Assembly: GCA_934702375.1 (NCBI GenBank)
Contig: CAKUYE010000007.1
Coordinates: 39,699 to 103,698 of the forward strand
Source of the DNA: an uncultured Bacillota bacterium
Lineage (GTDB): Bacteria; Bacillota; Dehalobacteriia; UBA7702
Reading direction: 5' to 3'
DNA length: 64,000 bases
Shown here: positions 1 through 6,455 of the stretch, piece by piece
Position numbering within the stretch: position 1 is the first letter of the stretch
Layout: the number at the start of each line of letters is the position of its first letter
Made by a program: the position numbers and the translations under genes
The notes under the pieces: generated by a model
Told to the model about the DNA's origin: nothing
What the model saw: the letters and a program-made list of their open reading frames with translations, nothing else
Database searches by the model: none

Positions 1-306
1 ACACCAGCGGTTGCGCGGGCCTGCCCAACTCTTGCCGCTGTACTGCTCCAATGCAGGATTTTTCCGCTTCGGTGTGTAGTGCATAAAGTAGTATTCAAAA
101 TCGTGCTCCGCTTTTATCCGAGTAATCGGTCTGCCGACATATTCTTCCAAACGGGCAAGATGCTTGTACATCTGCGGAAATTCCAGTCCCGTATCACAGA
201 AAAGAATACAGTCAATCTTCATGTCGCGCTCCAACATTTCCAAAAGCATGGCGGTTGAGTCCTTACCACCGGAAAGGGTAACGATATGATACTCTTGTTT
301 TGTCAT
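1..306 (-). CDS. Phosphoadenosine phosphosulfate reductase-like PP-loop protein (partial)
   Basis: Translation on the minus strand from ATG at 306 starts MTKQEYHIVTLSGGKDSTAM and runs off the window edge after 102 codons. SGGKDST near residues 12-18 is the PP-loop that binds ATP in the adenine nucleotide alpha-hydrolase fold, and GPRNRWC near the visible end fits the PAPS reductase family. Phages often carry such proteins, usually with unknown substrates; sulfur transfer or nucleotide/DNA modification are possibilities, not conclusions. It is the most distal visible gene of the leftward early operon, 13 bases after the preceding small gene. Only the N-terminal part can be judged. Confidence 0.85.
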   Translation of the reverse strand, partial: MTKQEYHIVTLSGGKDSTAMLLEMLERDMKIDCILFCDTGLEFPQMYKHLARLEEYVGRPITRIKAEHDFEYYFMHYTPKRKNPALEQYSGKSWAGPRNRWC

Positions 307-319
307 TTTATTTTCCTTC

Positions 320-583
320 TTATTTGATAAGCATTTCTATGACGGCGAGAAGGAAGGTTAGGGTCGGCACGATTGCCATGCCGATGCGATAGTTTCTTTC
401 TTGCCGTGCTTTTTTGCGGAGTTTGCGGCGTTCTCTGCCTTTGGCAGCTGCGGCGGCGCACTCCAATTCGTTTTTGTGTTGCTGTTCCCGGTCGATGTAA
501 TCCGGGAGCATGAAGTTGGGGATGCTTAATTCTTTCACGGGTGGGTTACGTTCTCCCCAGCCGTTGCAGGCTCTGATGTCCAT
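320..583 (-). CDS. Small protein with C-terminal membrane segment
   Basis: This 87-residue protein starts at ATG 583 behind GAAGGAGAG. Its first half is polar; residues about 45-65 are rich in Lys/Arg (GRERRKLRKKARQERN), followed by one hydrophobic stretch (IGMAIVPTLTFLLAVIEMLI) that probably spans the membrane with the basic part on the cytoplasmic side. I do not recognise a family. It lies 5 bases after the preceding gene in the early operon, so it is probably co-translated with it. A tail-anchored accessory phage protein is the most that can be said. Confidence 0.6.
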   Translation of the reverse strand: MDIRACNGWGERNPPVKELSIPNFMLPDYIDREQQHKNELECAAAAAKGRERRKLRKKARQERNYRIGMAIVPTLTFLLAVIEMLIK

Positions 584-588
584 GATTA

Positions 589-1206
589 TTACTCTCCTTC
601 GATAATAATGCTGAGCTTTGCTCCGCCGGGAAGCTCCATTTTAATGGTGGTTTTCCCTTTGATTTGAGACAAAGGCAGGGTTACGGATTCGCTTGCCGGT
701 TCTGTCTTCGTGACTTCCGGTGATTCTTCCGGTTCTGCGGTCACTGTTTCGGTGAGTGACGGCGGGTCAAAGGAATGTAACCATGCTTTGAACTCTTCGT
801 TTGCCTTTCGCATCTCTTCCTTATTATATAACGTACGCACCGGGAAACGAAACCCTATGCGTTTTGCTTCGTTCGTAACGGTGCTTAATGATACTCCAAA
901 CATCCGTGAAATTTTTGCACGGTCGGTATTGATTTCCGTTGCAAGGAAATCAAGGTAGCCTTTCTTTGCAGCATCCGGCAGTTCTTTAAACTGAAGCCAG
1001 GTCATCGGCTCCCGTTTCCAAATATAACAAGGCTCCGGCTCCGGCTTGGTTTCCGCGAAGAGATTCTTATTGCGGTTCATGTGAAAAGCTCCGGTGCCGG
1101 TGCGTTTCTTTTCAATACAATCCTCTTTGAAAATGCGGTCTACGTTATCTTCATCATAGATTCCGCTTTTATAATCATCCTGAAAAAATGTTTTTGAGCT
1201 TTGCAT
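589..1206 (-). CDS. Early-operon DNA-binding-like protein, paralogue 1
   Basis: The start is set at ATG 1206 (MQSSKTFFQDD) because AGAAAGGAATTG precedes it; a longer reading upstream is proline-rich and lacks a ribosome site. The 205-residue protein has a helical core near residues 65-120 with a helix-turn-helix look (RAKISRMFGVSLSTVTNEAKRIGF). The same core occurs in the neighbour at 1383-1805 (GMIAFMLGISADRVTAITESIGF), so the two are tandem paralogues. Both end in a short beta-like tail (here MELPGGAKLSIIIEGE). Function is unknown; a phage transcription or replication accessory is an inference from the HTH-like core. Confidence 0.65.
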   Translation of the reverse strand: MQSSKTFFQDDYKSGIYDEDNVDRIFKEDCIEKKRTGTGAFHMNRNKNLFAETKPEPEPCYIWKREPMTWLQFKELPDAAKKGYLDFLATEINTDRAKISRMFGVSLSTVTNEAKRIGFRFPVRTLYNKEEMRKANEEFKAWLHSFDPPSLTETVTAEPEESPEVTKTEPASESVTLPLSQIKGKTTIKMELPGGAKLSIIIEGE

Positions 1207-1207
1207 T

Positions 1208-1390
1208 TTACAATTCCTTTCTGAAATTTGGGCAGGCGGTAATGATAGTGAAGGGGGTATCCCTTCTATCCTGCCGGCGGTAGATGGTGGCGGTGGTGGC
1301 TCGGCTTGGAAGTCTGGGACGGATGGGGTCAAACCATGTGCAGATATCGGCGTTGGTATTGCGACAATCCCAGCAGAGGGTATTATTCAC
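1208..1390 (-). CDS. Small Cys-containing protein
   Basis: The 60-residue protein probably starts at GTG 1390, which overlaps the stop of the upstream gene (GTGAATAA) behind GGAAGGGGGG, a layout typical of translational coupling. It contains LCWDCRN near the start, ICTWF in the middle and ACPNF near the end, so four cysteines could bind one zinc ion or cluster. The gene is too short for a family assignment. An ATG at 1426 in the same frame would add 12 residues but lacks a convincing ribosome site. Confidence 0.55.
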   Translation of the reverse strand: MNNTLCWDCRNTNADICTWFDPIRPRLPSRATTATIYRRQDRRDTPFTIITACPNFRKEL

Positions 1391-1805
1391 GGACAGCCCC
1401 CCTTCCGGTGATGGTGCAGGTGACACCGCCGGGGAAGGTGATGGCTACGGCGGTGTTATCATCGGGAATCATGACAGGTACCGCAGGGTGGAAACGGAGC
1501 GCCGGGGCTTCCTGCTCCACAATGACTTCCGAAGTTTGGGTAAGCTCCGGCAGTGGTGGAGCGTTGCAGGTTCCCAGCCATTTTCCAAAGCGCAGTGTGG
1601 TAAACATGGTGTTATGATAGGGTGGGAACTTGAAGCCGATGGATTCGGTTATGGCGGTGACTCTGTCGGCAGAGATGCCCAGCATGAAGGCAATCATGCC
1701 TCGGCTTGTGTGAAATTCCTTGCTGACCCTGGAAAGGTAATCTTTCTTTTCGTCGTCGGCAAGCAGTTTGAACTTGTCATATGTCATGGGTTTCAATTTT
1801 TCCAT
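1383..1805 (-). CDS. Early-operon DNA-binding-like protein, paralogue 2
   Basis: This 140-residue protein starts MEKLKPMTYDKFKLL behind GAAGGGAGCG. Residues about 8-60 match the core of the 589-1206 product (FKLLADDEKKDYL versus FKELPDAAKKGYL; then an HTH-like stretch ending ESIGFKF versus KRIGFRF). The C-terminus repeats the glycine-containing beta tail (ITFPGGVTCTITGRG). The gene overlaps the upstream gene by 13 bases and the downstream one by 8. Duplication inside the operon is visible; the function is not known. Confidence 0.65.
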   Translation of the reverse strand: MEKLKPMTYDKFKLLADDEKKDYLSRVSKEFHTSRGMIAFMLGISADRVTAITESIGFKFPPYHNTMFTTLRFGKWLGTCNAPPLPELTQTSEVIVEQEAPALRFHPAVPVMIPDDNTAVAITFPGGVTCTITGRGAVRE

Positions 1806-2017
1806 AGTGTTTCGCTCCCTTCTTCGTTGTTGTCGTCGCCGTAAAGGGTATCATAGAGATTCGCAGTGATTTCGATGATCACTTTAGAAACGAGGTCTTG
1901 CAGCACAAAGATATAGGCGATATCGTCGTCGCTGAAGAGTTCTCCTGTTTCGGCGTGTTTATTGAATGCTTCTATGAAGCCGTCGCATATTTGTGGAAAG
2001 GTCATGGTTTTGGTCAT
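1793..2017 (-). CDS. Small acidic hypothetical protein
   Basis: The start is placed at ATG 2017 (MTKTMTFPQIC) with GCGAGGA just upstream, giving 74 residues. It is acidic and mostly helical (SDDDIAYIFVLQDLVSKVII, then LYDTLYGDDNNEEGS). Its start lies 2 bases after the stop of the preceding gene and its end overlaps the next, so it sits in a tightly packed operon. I recognise no domain. Phage early regions commonly hold such small acidic proteins that act on host factors, but nothing here proves a target. Confidence 0.6.
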   Translation of the reverse strand: MTKTMTFPQICDGFIEAFNKHAETGELFSDDDIAYIFVLQDLVSKVIIEITANLYDTLYGDDNNEEGSETLWKN

Positions 2018-2019
2018 GG

Positions 2020-2328
2020 TTAGTCCTCGCTTTCTGTTTTGGGTTTGTACCAGGCTATATCGCCTTGAGAGATTTTGAGACAATCGCCGTCCTCGGATCG
2101 GTAATAGAGGTAGCATTGGGATGCAGTGCCTTCCCAGTTGTACCGGTACTTTTCCGCATAGAGATCCATTGAGTAGGGTTTTCCGTCTACCTCTATTCTG
2201 TTTGGTCTGTAGTTTCCGTCGGTGAGTGTTACGGCTACGGGGATCTTTTCTCCCTGGCGAGTTTTCTTGTATGTGAATTCGGTGCGGTCTTTTGATAGCT
2301 TTAAGTATCTTATTGGCTCAATTAACAT
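2020..2328 (-). CDS. Hypothetical phage protein, 102 residues
   Basis: The start ATG 2328 follows AGAGAGGGATG. The protein is rich in Tyr, Lys and Arg with alternating beta-like segments (IPVAVTLTDGNYRPNRIEVDG, YNWEGTASQCYLYYRSEDG). There are no membrane segments, signal peptide or recognisable catalytic motif. It is co-directional with the glutamine amidotransferase gene, 17 bases downstream of it. A small beta-barrel accessory protein is a guess from composition only. Confidence 0.6.
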   Translation of the reverse strand: MLIEPIRYLKLSKDRTEFTYKKTRQGEKIPVAVTLTDGNYRPNRIEVDGKPYSMDLYAEKYRYNWEGTASQCYLYYRSEDGDCLKISQGDIAWYKPKTESED

Positions 2329-2345
2329 GATTCATCCCTCTCTTT

Positions 2346-3266
2346 CTAGTCTACAATGTATTCTCTGTTGGCAAGTTCCCGGTTGAATCGGATGGTGCTG
2401 CCGTTTTCATCTAAGGCTTTCCAATCGGGGTATTCGGTGTAGGTGTCTATATTCCAATCGTAGATATAAACCTTGCCGTCTTTGTCGATGGACGGAATCA
2501 GTTCATAGGCTTCCAGGTCTACCTCCTGGGTGCCATTGTTCACCAGAATGTAGTCTCTATTTCCGTCCACGGCTACCCATTCGTCAAGGCTCATGAGGTC
2601 CATAAGGGAACAAAATCCGTAGGCGTCCTTCCAGGAATCGGTGTACCATGAATCATTATCTACACCGCAGCTCCATCTTTTGCGGCAGGATTTGTAGCTG
2701 TTATTGGAATACAAGATTCCTTCGGATTCCTCAAAGTTGCCGACAGTGCGGATATTTCCTTTCGGATCCAGGAATACCATTTTGCTTTCAATGGCGTTTT
2801 CAATCAGTTCCAACCAATCATCTTTTAGATAGAATTTCGGGTCTATCTTTTTCATGATTGACAGCTGGGAGAGGTCATACTCCATGGTGTCGGAAATGCC
2901 TTTTCTCGGGGTGACGGCGGTAATGATGCCGTTGTGCGCCATGCCCAAATCGGTGTTTAGGATAGGCTTGCCCAGCATTCCCTTGTTGCCGGTGACGGGG
3001 AAGGGGTGGCAGTTCTCTTTGCAGGTGCCGCCGTGAGTCGTGATTCTGAAATGCATGACCACGGCTTTGTCCTTGAGTTTTTCGGGGTTGATTTCCTCAA
3101 GGCGTTTCTCAAAGGCTTCTAAGGTCATGAAGCCTTTTTCAATGTGGACTTTCCCTTTTTCATTCCACATGATACCCGCCCCGTCGGGGTTTGAATACCA
3201 CATGTTTTGTATGGTTTCGGTTCCGGGCATATCCATGCCCGGCTTTTTAATTACAATAATACACAT
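2346..3266 (-). CDS. Class II glutamine amidotransferase-like protein
   Basis: This 306-residue protein begins MCIIVIKKPG, placing Cys2 at the N-terminus as the nucleophile of the Ntn-type class II glutaminase once Met is removed. The motifs MHFRITTHGG (near 75) and LGMAHNGIIT (near 107) match the conserved substrate pocket of this family. It has no synthetase domain, so it could supply ammonia to a partner or hydrolyse another amide. The partner is probably the amidoligase encoded directly upstream in the operon (3382-4923); family surveys describe amidoligase/glutaminase pairs in phages. AGAGAGGTAC precedes the start. The substrate is unknown. Confidence 0.82.
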   Translation of the reverse strand: MCIIVIKKPGMDMPGTETIQNMWYSNPDGAGIMWNEKGKVHIEKGFMTLEAFEKRLEEINPEKLKDKAVVMHFRITTHGGTCKENCHPFPVTGNKGMLGKPILNTDLGMAHNGIITAVTPRKGISDTMEYDLSQLSIMKKIDPKFYLKDDWLELIENAIESKMVFLDPKGNIRTVGNFEESEGILYSNNSYKSCRKRWSCGVDNDSWYTDSWKDAYGFCSLMDLMSLDEWVAVDGNRDYILVNNGTQEVDLEAYELIPSIDKDGKVYIYDWNIDTYTEYPDWKALDENGSTIRFNRELANREYIVD

Positions 3267-3303
3267 AATACTGTACCTCTCTTTTCTTTTTTTTGAATTT
3301 CTT

Positions 3304-3325
3304 GCAGGGCTATCCCTGCTTTTTT
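3304..3325 (+). terminator. Intrinsic terminator, plus strand
   Basis: GCAGGG (3304-3309) and CCCTGC (3314-3319) form a 6-bp stem with a CTAT loop followed by six T. It points against the early operon, so it would stop any plus-strand transcript entering from the glutaminase gene. Its 3' arm is part of the 20-base inverted repeat noted separately. Confidence 0.6.
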
Positions 3326-3343
3326 ATACCCTCAAAATCATTT

Positions 3344-3364
3344 GCCCCGGTTTTTCGCCGGGGC
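3344..3364. other. GC-rich hairpin between amidoligase and glutaminase genes
   Basis: GCCCCGG and CCGGGGC form a perfect 7-bp stem around TTTTTCG. On the minus strand it lies just after the amidoligase stop and lacks a U-tract, so it more likely protects or uncouples the mRNA than terminates it. A related but imperfect element (GCCCGGGCGAAAACAGGGC) lies directly upstream of the amidoligase start on the same strand. Confidence 0.5.
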
Positions 3365-3381
3365 TTGTCCTGCTGCTTTGT

Positions 3382-4923
3382 TTATGCTACCACCTCGTTT
3401 CCGGGAACCCTTACGATGCGGTCAATGTCCCCCGGGAGCAGCCACCACGTGACGCCGCCCTGCAATGTGGTTGCCCGGACTTTGTTGTCGTATGATGCAA
3501 TAACGACGCACCACTTGCCTATCTCCTCTATACTGATGCTGTTTTCCCGCGCCGTTTCAGAGATTTTTACTAAATCCCCTTCTTTAAGGTTAGTAATATT
3601 CCACCCTTCTTGTAGAGTTCTTACCTTGATGGGCTTTATTTCATCTCCCAACGCTTCGGGGTCAATGCCCCGAAGGTTGCAGTAGTCCACAAGGTATTCC
3701 GTGGGCTGGCTGTTGATAAGCTCGCCCCAGGTGAGAGTGGCAAGCTCGGGTATGCGGTGAGTCTTGCACCAGTCCACGATTACCTGGCATAATTCCAGGG
3801 TGGCGTAGAATGTTTCCCGGCGCAACGTCCCACGGAACAGCCTAAACTCTACGGTGTGGCTGTTCTGGAGGTTTACGGCTTTGTACCGCCCTTCATTGTT
3901 TGCCTTGTCTTGGAGCTTGTCCGCAACCTTTTCCGGTGCGGACATATCCGCCTTAGTTAGTTCCAGCCCGGTGCGTTCGCACCATTGACCGAGTTGGTAT
4001 TCTGTCCGGCGACTAAACCGGACAAGCTGCTGCCAAAACTTATCGAAGAGCATGACGATGCACGCCGTTGTGTAGCTCTGTTCTGTCTCAAATTGACCGA
4101 GATAATCCCTGTCAATATGGACATGAAGTCCGCAGGTTTCGGCGTCGTGGGACGCGAAACCGTAGTCTTTTGCGGTGCCGATAATCCTGTCCCACATTCC
4201 TTTGTGGTATCCCAGGGTGCAGGGGTGAGATACGATTTCCACGCTCTTGCCGGCAGTTAGGCTCCCGTCCTCCTTGAAGTATACTTCTGGGGTGGCAGCT
4301 TCGGAGACGAAGCTATCGACGTCGCAACTGCCGTCAATTTCCAGCTCTACCCCCATGTGTAGAGCTTTCGGGTCGCCGTAAAATTCGGGTTCCGGCTTTT
4401 CATTATATCCGAGAATCCCGGAGTTGTTCGGGGCGCAATCCTCGCAGTAACAGCAACCGTCGTTTCCTACTGTAAGGTCATTATGGTAAAAGTAGCCCCC
4501 GCAATTCTCACAAGAGTCTACCATTGCCCGCTCCATGCAATACCAACTGTCACAAACGTAATCATCTGTTCCTTCAATCTGCACCATGTTGCTGGCAAGG
4601 TGCCATTCGTCGCAGCCCTCACAGCGATACACGTTGTCCTCTGCGCAGTCGGGGCAGAGGACGGTTTCATCGATATAACTGCCTTCTTCTCTGTAATACA
4701 ATTCGTTACAAAATTCGCAGTAATCGAAGATATCCCAGAAGTTTTCCGGGATAATCGGAACGGCTTCAAAGCCGTTATCCATGATAATTACGGGGTCACC
4801 TATTTCTATGATTTCCCCGGTTTCGTCATCAATAACGGCGGTGCCGTCGGCGGTGGTGGTGGCAAGGCTGTACTCTTCTATAAGCCCCATGGTGAGGGGC
4901 GTTTCATTTACTAAAATTCTCAT
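3382..4923 (-). CDS. Putative amidoligase with N-terminal Cys-rich zinc modules
   Basis: The 513-residue product has three parts. Residues about 65-165 hold at least five CxxC pairs (CEFC, CPDC, CEGC, CENC, CEDC), suggesting several zinc ribbons. Residues about 185-430 contain MGVELEIDG, KEDGSL, VEIVSHPC, HVHID and VEFRLFRGT, which match the phage-type putative amidoligase family of the glutamine synthetase-like COOH-NH2 ligase fold. The last 75 residues look like an SH3-like barrel (LKEGDLVKISE to WWLLPGDIDRIV). Such enzymes are predicted to join a carboxylate to an amine using ATP. The adjacent glutaminase gene supports an amide-forming pair. The substrate is unknown; zinc modules may bring nucleic acid or protein. 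The start follows GGCAGGAAGG. Confidence 0.8.
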   Translation of the reverse strand: MRILVNETPLTMGLIEEYSLATTTADGTAVIDDETGEIIEIGDPVIIMDNGFEAVPIIPENFWDIFDYCEFCNELYYREEGSYIDETVLCPDCAEDNVYRCEGCDEWHLASNMVQIEGTDDYVCDSWYCMERAMVDSCENCGGYFYHNDLTVGNDGCCYCEDCAPNNSGILGYNEKPEPEFYGDPKALHMGVELEIDGSCDVDSFVSEAATPEVYFKEDGSLTAGKSVEIVSHPCTLGYHKGMWDRIIGTAKDYGFASHDAETCGLHVHIDRDYLGQFETEQSYTTACIVMLFDKFWQQLVRFSRRTEYQLGQWCERTGLELTKADMSAPEKVADKLQDKANNEGRYKAVNLQNSHTVEFRLFRGTLRRETFYATLELCQVIVDWCKTHRIPELATLTWGELINSQPTEYLVDYCNLRGIDPEALGDEIKPIKVRTLQEGWNITNLKEGDLVKISETARENSISIEEIGKWCVVIASYDNKVRATTLQGGVTWWLLPGDIDRIVRVPGNEVVA

Positions 4924-4971
4924 TTTTCAATCCTTCCTGCCCTGTTTTCGCCCGGGCTTGGCCAATTCAAT

Positions 4972-5000
4972 TTGACAAATTCCTCTCTTTGTGTTAAAAT
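4972..5000 (+). promoter_or_regulatory. Strong sigma-70-type promoter for antisense/non-coding RNA
   Basis: TTGACA (4972-4977) and TAAAAT (4995-5000) are separated by 17 bases on the plus strand. Nothing clearly coding follows, and two terminators lie within 215 bases. It runs against the early operon, so its transcript would be antisense to the leader of the amidoligase mRNA. Confidence 0.6.
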
Positions 5001-5066
5001 AAAAGAACCTCATTTGGATACAGTTGTTCCTCTTGGGTTATCTCATGGGTGCCGTTGTGTTCTGTT

Positions 5067-5086
5067 GAGGGTATAAAAAAGCAGGG
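5067..5086. repeat. 20-base inverted repeat flanking the amidoligase gene (copy 2; copy 1 at 3314-3333)
   Basis: GAGGGTATAAAAAAGCAGGG at 5067-5086 is the exact reverse complement of 3314-3333. The pair brackets the amidoligase gene (3382-4923) and both copies lie in non-coding DNA. It may be a shared regulatory/terminator module or the trace of cassette exchange. Confidence 0.6.
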
Positions 5087-5113
5087 CTTGCCTTTGGTAA
5101 GTCCCTACTCGGT

Positions 5114-5165
5114 GGAAAATTCATGCGGTAGCCTGAGAAACTTAAGCATGAATTTTCCTTTTTTT
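5114..5165 (+). terminator. Terminator with 13-bp perfect stem
   Basis: GGAAAATTCATGC (5114-5126) pairs perfectly with GCATGAATTTTCC (5146-5158), followed by seven T. The 19-base loop is longer than in ordinary terminators, so it could also be a regulatory hairpin inside the small RNA. Confidence 0.6.
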
Positions 5166-5184
5166 ATGCTGTTTTGGTATATGT

Positions 5185-5215
5185 AAAGCCCTAGTTATTC
5201 ACTAGGGCTTTTTTT
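5185..5215 (+). terminator. Terminator ending the candidate small RNA
   Basis: AAAGCCCTAG and CTAGGGCTTT form a 10-bp stem around TTATTCA, with a run of seven T from 5209. This is a classical rho-independent terminator in the plus direction. Confidence 0.75.
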
Positions 5216-5419
5216 GTTCGGTGTTTGGTTTTGGTTGTTCGACTTTTCTCCTTCCTTTTTTTGTATCAGCGATAGAGCGTATCCTTGTCGCTGAGGTCGT
5301 GGTGTTCGGTCTTGTCCGCCGTAGGTTCTGCGTCCCGCGGTGGTTTTTTTACGCACGGAATAAGCGTATGTAGACGGCTGTTTGATATGTTGGCCTGCCA
5401 TGGATGCGCGCCCTGTCAC
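5195..5419 (-). CDS. Small basic protein, doubtful
   Basis: An open frame of 74 codons reads from GTG 5419 (or ATG 5401) to TAA 5195. The product is basic and polar (AYSVRKKTTAGRRTYGG, then many Gln, Asn and Lys). It would be among the first genes of the leftward early operon, but the ribosome site is weak and its end lies inside a terminator hairpin of the opposing transcript. Tyr-Gly-Gly and Lys-rich stretches would suit a nucleic-acid-binding peptide. It may be non-coding. Confidence 0.35.
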   Translation of the reverse strand: MTGRASMAGQHIKQPSTYAYSVRKKTTAGRRTYGGQDRTPRPQRQGYALSLIQKKEGEKSNNQNQTPNKKSPSE

Positions 5420-5484
5420 CTATGCACGCTCTTATTTATCGCCATGGGTATACCTCTATACCTCATGCCCGCATTACCGCCGCC

Positions 5485-5634
5485 TTACCGTTTTGGCGAC
5501 GGCGCGCCCACCTCTTTGGATGGCCGCCCGGCTTTTTCCGTGCCCCGGGGTATTCCCCGGGATATGCTGTTTTCAAAGACCTTTCTCAATGCCTCGTTTG
5601 AGGCGGTTGAGTTGTGTCGTTGTCGTGAGGTCAT
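5485..5634 (-). CDS. Possible 49-residue first gene of the early operon
   Basis: ATG 5634 opens a 49-codon frame reading MTSRQRHNSTASNEALRKVF and ending SKEVGAPSPKR. It begins about 12 bases after the likely transcription start of the minus-strand promoter at 5653-5681, with AGAGGAC very close to the ATG. It is basic with no recognisable domain. Composition is protein-like in its first half, while a GC-rich palindrome (CCCCGGGGTATTCCCCGGG) falls in the second half. Treat it as a candidate only. Confidence 0.35.
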   Translation of the reverse strand: MTSRQRHNSTASNEALRKVFENSISRGIPRGTEKAGRPSKEVGAPSPKR

Positions 5635-5652
5635 GTCCTCTTGACGGTTATA

Positions 5653-5681
5653 AGTGTAGCACTTAGAAGCCTACACGTCAA
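5653..5681 (-). promoter_or_regulatory. Leftward early promoter
   Basis: Reading leftward, TTGACG (5676-5681) and TACACT (5653-5658) are spaced by 17 bases. CTTGAC/GTCAAG and GTGTAG/CTACAC arms overlap the elements, giving a dyad that a repressor could bind. It is placed to drive the early operon ending at the PP-loop gene. Confidence 0.6.
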
Positions 5682-5690
5682 GCCCCATAT

Positions 5691-5723
5691 CTAGCAGGGG
5701 GTTTGTTGTATAATGCCTGCTAG
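5691..5723. promoter_or_regulatory. Inverted repeat, possible operator
   Basis: CTAGCAGG (5691-5698) and CCTGCTAG (5716-5723) flank TATAAT at 5709-5714. The motif recurs singly near 6,510 (CCTGCTAG) and 6,594 (TAGCAGG), so it may be a binding site for one of the adjacent HTH proteins. This is an inference from position and symmetry. Confidence 0.4.
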
Positions 5724-5805
5724 ACGGCCTGAAAAGTTTTTAAAAAAATTTTTTCGATTCACTAAAAAAACGGCAAAATGCCTGCATAAGGGCATGAAAT
5801 TTCTT

Positions 5806-5834
5806 TTGTGGAAAATGGGAAAAAATGGTATTAT
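5806..5834 (+). promoter_or_regulatory. Rightward promoter for the twin HTH genes
   Basis: TTGTGG (5806-5811) and TATTAT (5829-5834) have a 17-base spacer. The start point would fall about 15 bases before ATG 5856, leaving just enough leader for AAAGGGGGTG. Confidence 0.6.
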
Positions 5835-5855
5835 TTAAAAAAAGGGGGTGAAAAA

Positions 5856-6095
5856 ATGAGTGAAAACAAAGTTATGTCAACCTTCATAAGGTCGGCGTTA
5901 AAAGAAAAGGGAATCACGCAAAAAGAGTTGGCCGAAATGCTAGGAATAAAGCACCAAACGTTGAGAAGCAGGCTATACCGCGGCTCCTTTTCCGTTGACT
6001 CAGCCGTCAAGATATTGAACGGGCTAGAGTATGATATTGCTATTGTTGACAGAAAAACGGGCGATGTTATCCGCGAAAAGGATGTGAAAATATGA
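5856..6095 (+). CDS. Small XRE/Cro-type HTH regulator, copy 1
   Basis: ATG 5856 is preferred over an upstream in-frame ATG at 5808 because AAAGGGGGTGAAAAA precedes it and the promoter lies between. The 79-residue protein contains a helix-turn-helix of XRE type near residues 10-50 (ALKEKGITQKELAEMLGIKH) followed by a short beta hairpin (YDIAIVDRKTGDVI). It has no protease or oligomerisation domain. It overlaps the next gene, a paralogue, by 4 bases. The pair lies divergent from the early operon, the usual place for a lysis-lysogeny switch, though neither has the repressor cleavage domain. Confidence 0.82.
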   Translation: MSENKVMSTFIRSALKEKGITQKELAEMLGIKHQTLRSRLYRGSFSVDSAVKILNGLEYDIAIVDRKTGDVIREKDVKI

Positions 6096-6301
6096 GTGCC
6101 GCACGTTTAATTAGAATAGCGCTGAGTGAAAAAAATGTGAGTCAACGCGAACTTGCCGACATATTAGGCGTATCTCATCAAGCCATAAGGAACAAGTTAT
6201 ATCGTGATAACATGCTTTTCAATGACGTAGAAAAAACGTTGGACTTATTGGGCTATAAGATTTGCATTATAGACAAAAAAACAAAGAAACCGTTGCTTTA
6301 G
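6092..6301 (+). CDS. Small XRE/Cro-type HTH regulator, copy 2
   Basis: The 69-residue protein overlaps the upstream gene (ATGA, 4 bases) and resembles it throughout: IRIALSEKNVSQRELADILGVSHQAIRNKLYR matches copy 1 residue by residue in the HTH, and YKICIIDKKTKKPLL matches its C-terminal hairpin. The two probably arose by duplication and may form heterodimers or bind different operators. A perfect 8-bp dyad, GTCAAGTA-AAAA-TACTTGAC, lies 34 bases downstream. Confidence 0.8.
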   Translation: MSAARLIRIALSEKNVSQRELADILGVSHQAIRNKLYRDNMLFNDVEKTLDLLGYKICIIDKKTKKPLL

Positions 6302-6334
6302 GAAACTAACGACCATTAGGTACGTGTCGAAGGT

Positions 6335-6354
6335 GTCAAGTAAAAATACTTGAC
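6335..6354. promoter_or_regulatory. Perfect dyad, likely operator
   Basis: GTCAAGTAAAAATACTTGAC is a perfect inverted repeat (8-bp arms, AAAA centre). It resembles the ACTTGA...TCAAGT dyads around the element B repressor (32,100-32,190), hinting that A and B regulators may cross-recognise sites. Confidence 0.5.
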
Positions 6355-6399
6355 AGGTGATAGTCGATACAGTCGGAGGGGATTGTGAACTGGTAATAT

Positions 6400-6438
6400 G
6401 CAATGTAAACCTATTGAATTAGTAGGTATTGACATTGC
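6400..6438. other. Hairpin in control region
   Basis: GCAATGT and ACATTGC pair at the base, with an inner ACCTA/TAGGT stem around a loop containing TTGAATTAG. No U-tract follows in either direction. It lies 17 bases before the CRISPR-repeat-like fragment. The role is unknown. Confidence 0.4.
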
Positions 6439-6455
6439 TTTCGCGCGCTATAAAT

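Larger units (their letters stand above)
5007..5215 (+). ncRNA. Candidate structured small RNA, family unknown
   Basis: A consensus-like promoter at 4972-5000 and terminators at 5114-5165 and 5185-5215 delimit a transcript of about 160-210 nt with no good reading frame. Inside are a bulged hairpin (GGGCTTGCC, loop TTT, GGTAAG then CCC, about 5083-5105) and a perfect 13-bp stem with a 19-base loop. I do not recognise it as 6S, tmRNA or a known riboswitch. It could act on the opposing early operon or on host targets. The boundaries are inferred from the promoter and hairpins, not observed. Confidence 0.45.

Noticed and set aside
5007..5215. Identity of the small RNA as 6S RNA or tmRNA
   Set aside because: I see neither the long central-bubble hairpin of 6S nor the tRNA-like ends and tag frame of tmRNA, so it is left unnamed.
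5285..5666. Overlapping plus-strand reading frames of 65-119 codons in the control region
   Set aside because: They are rich in Cys, Arg and Pro, lack ribosome sites, and run opposite to the early operon leader. They look like chance frames in GC-rich DNA.
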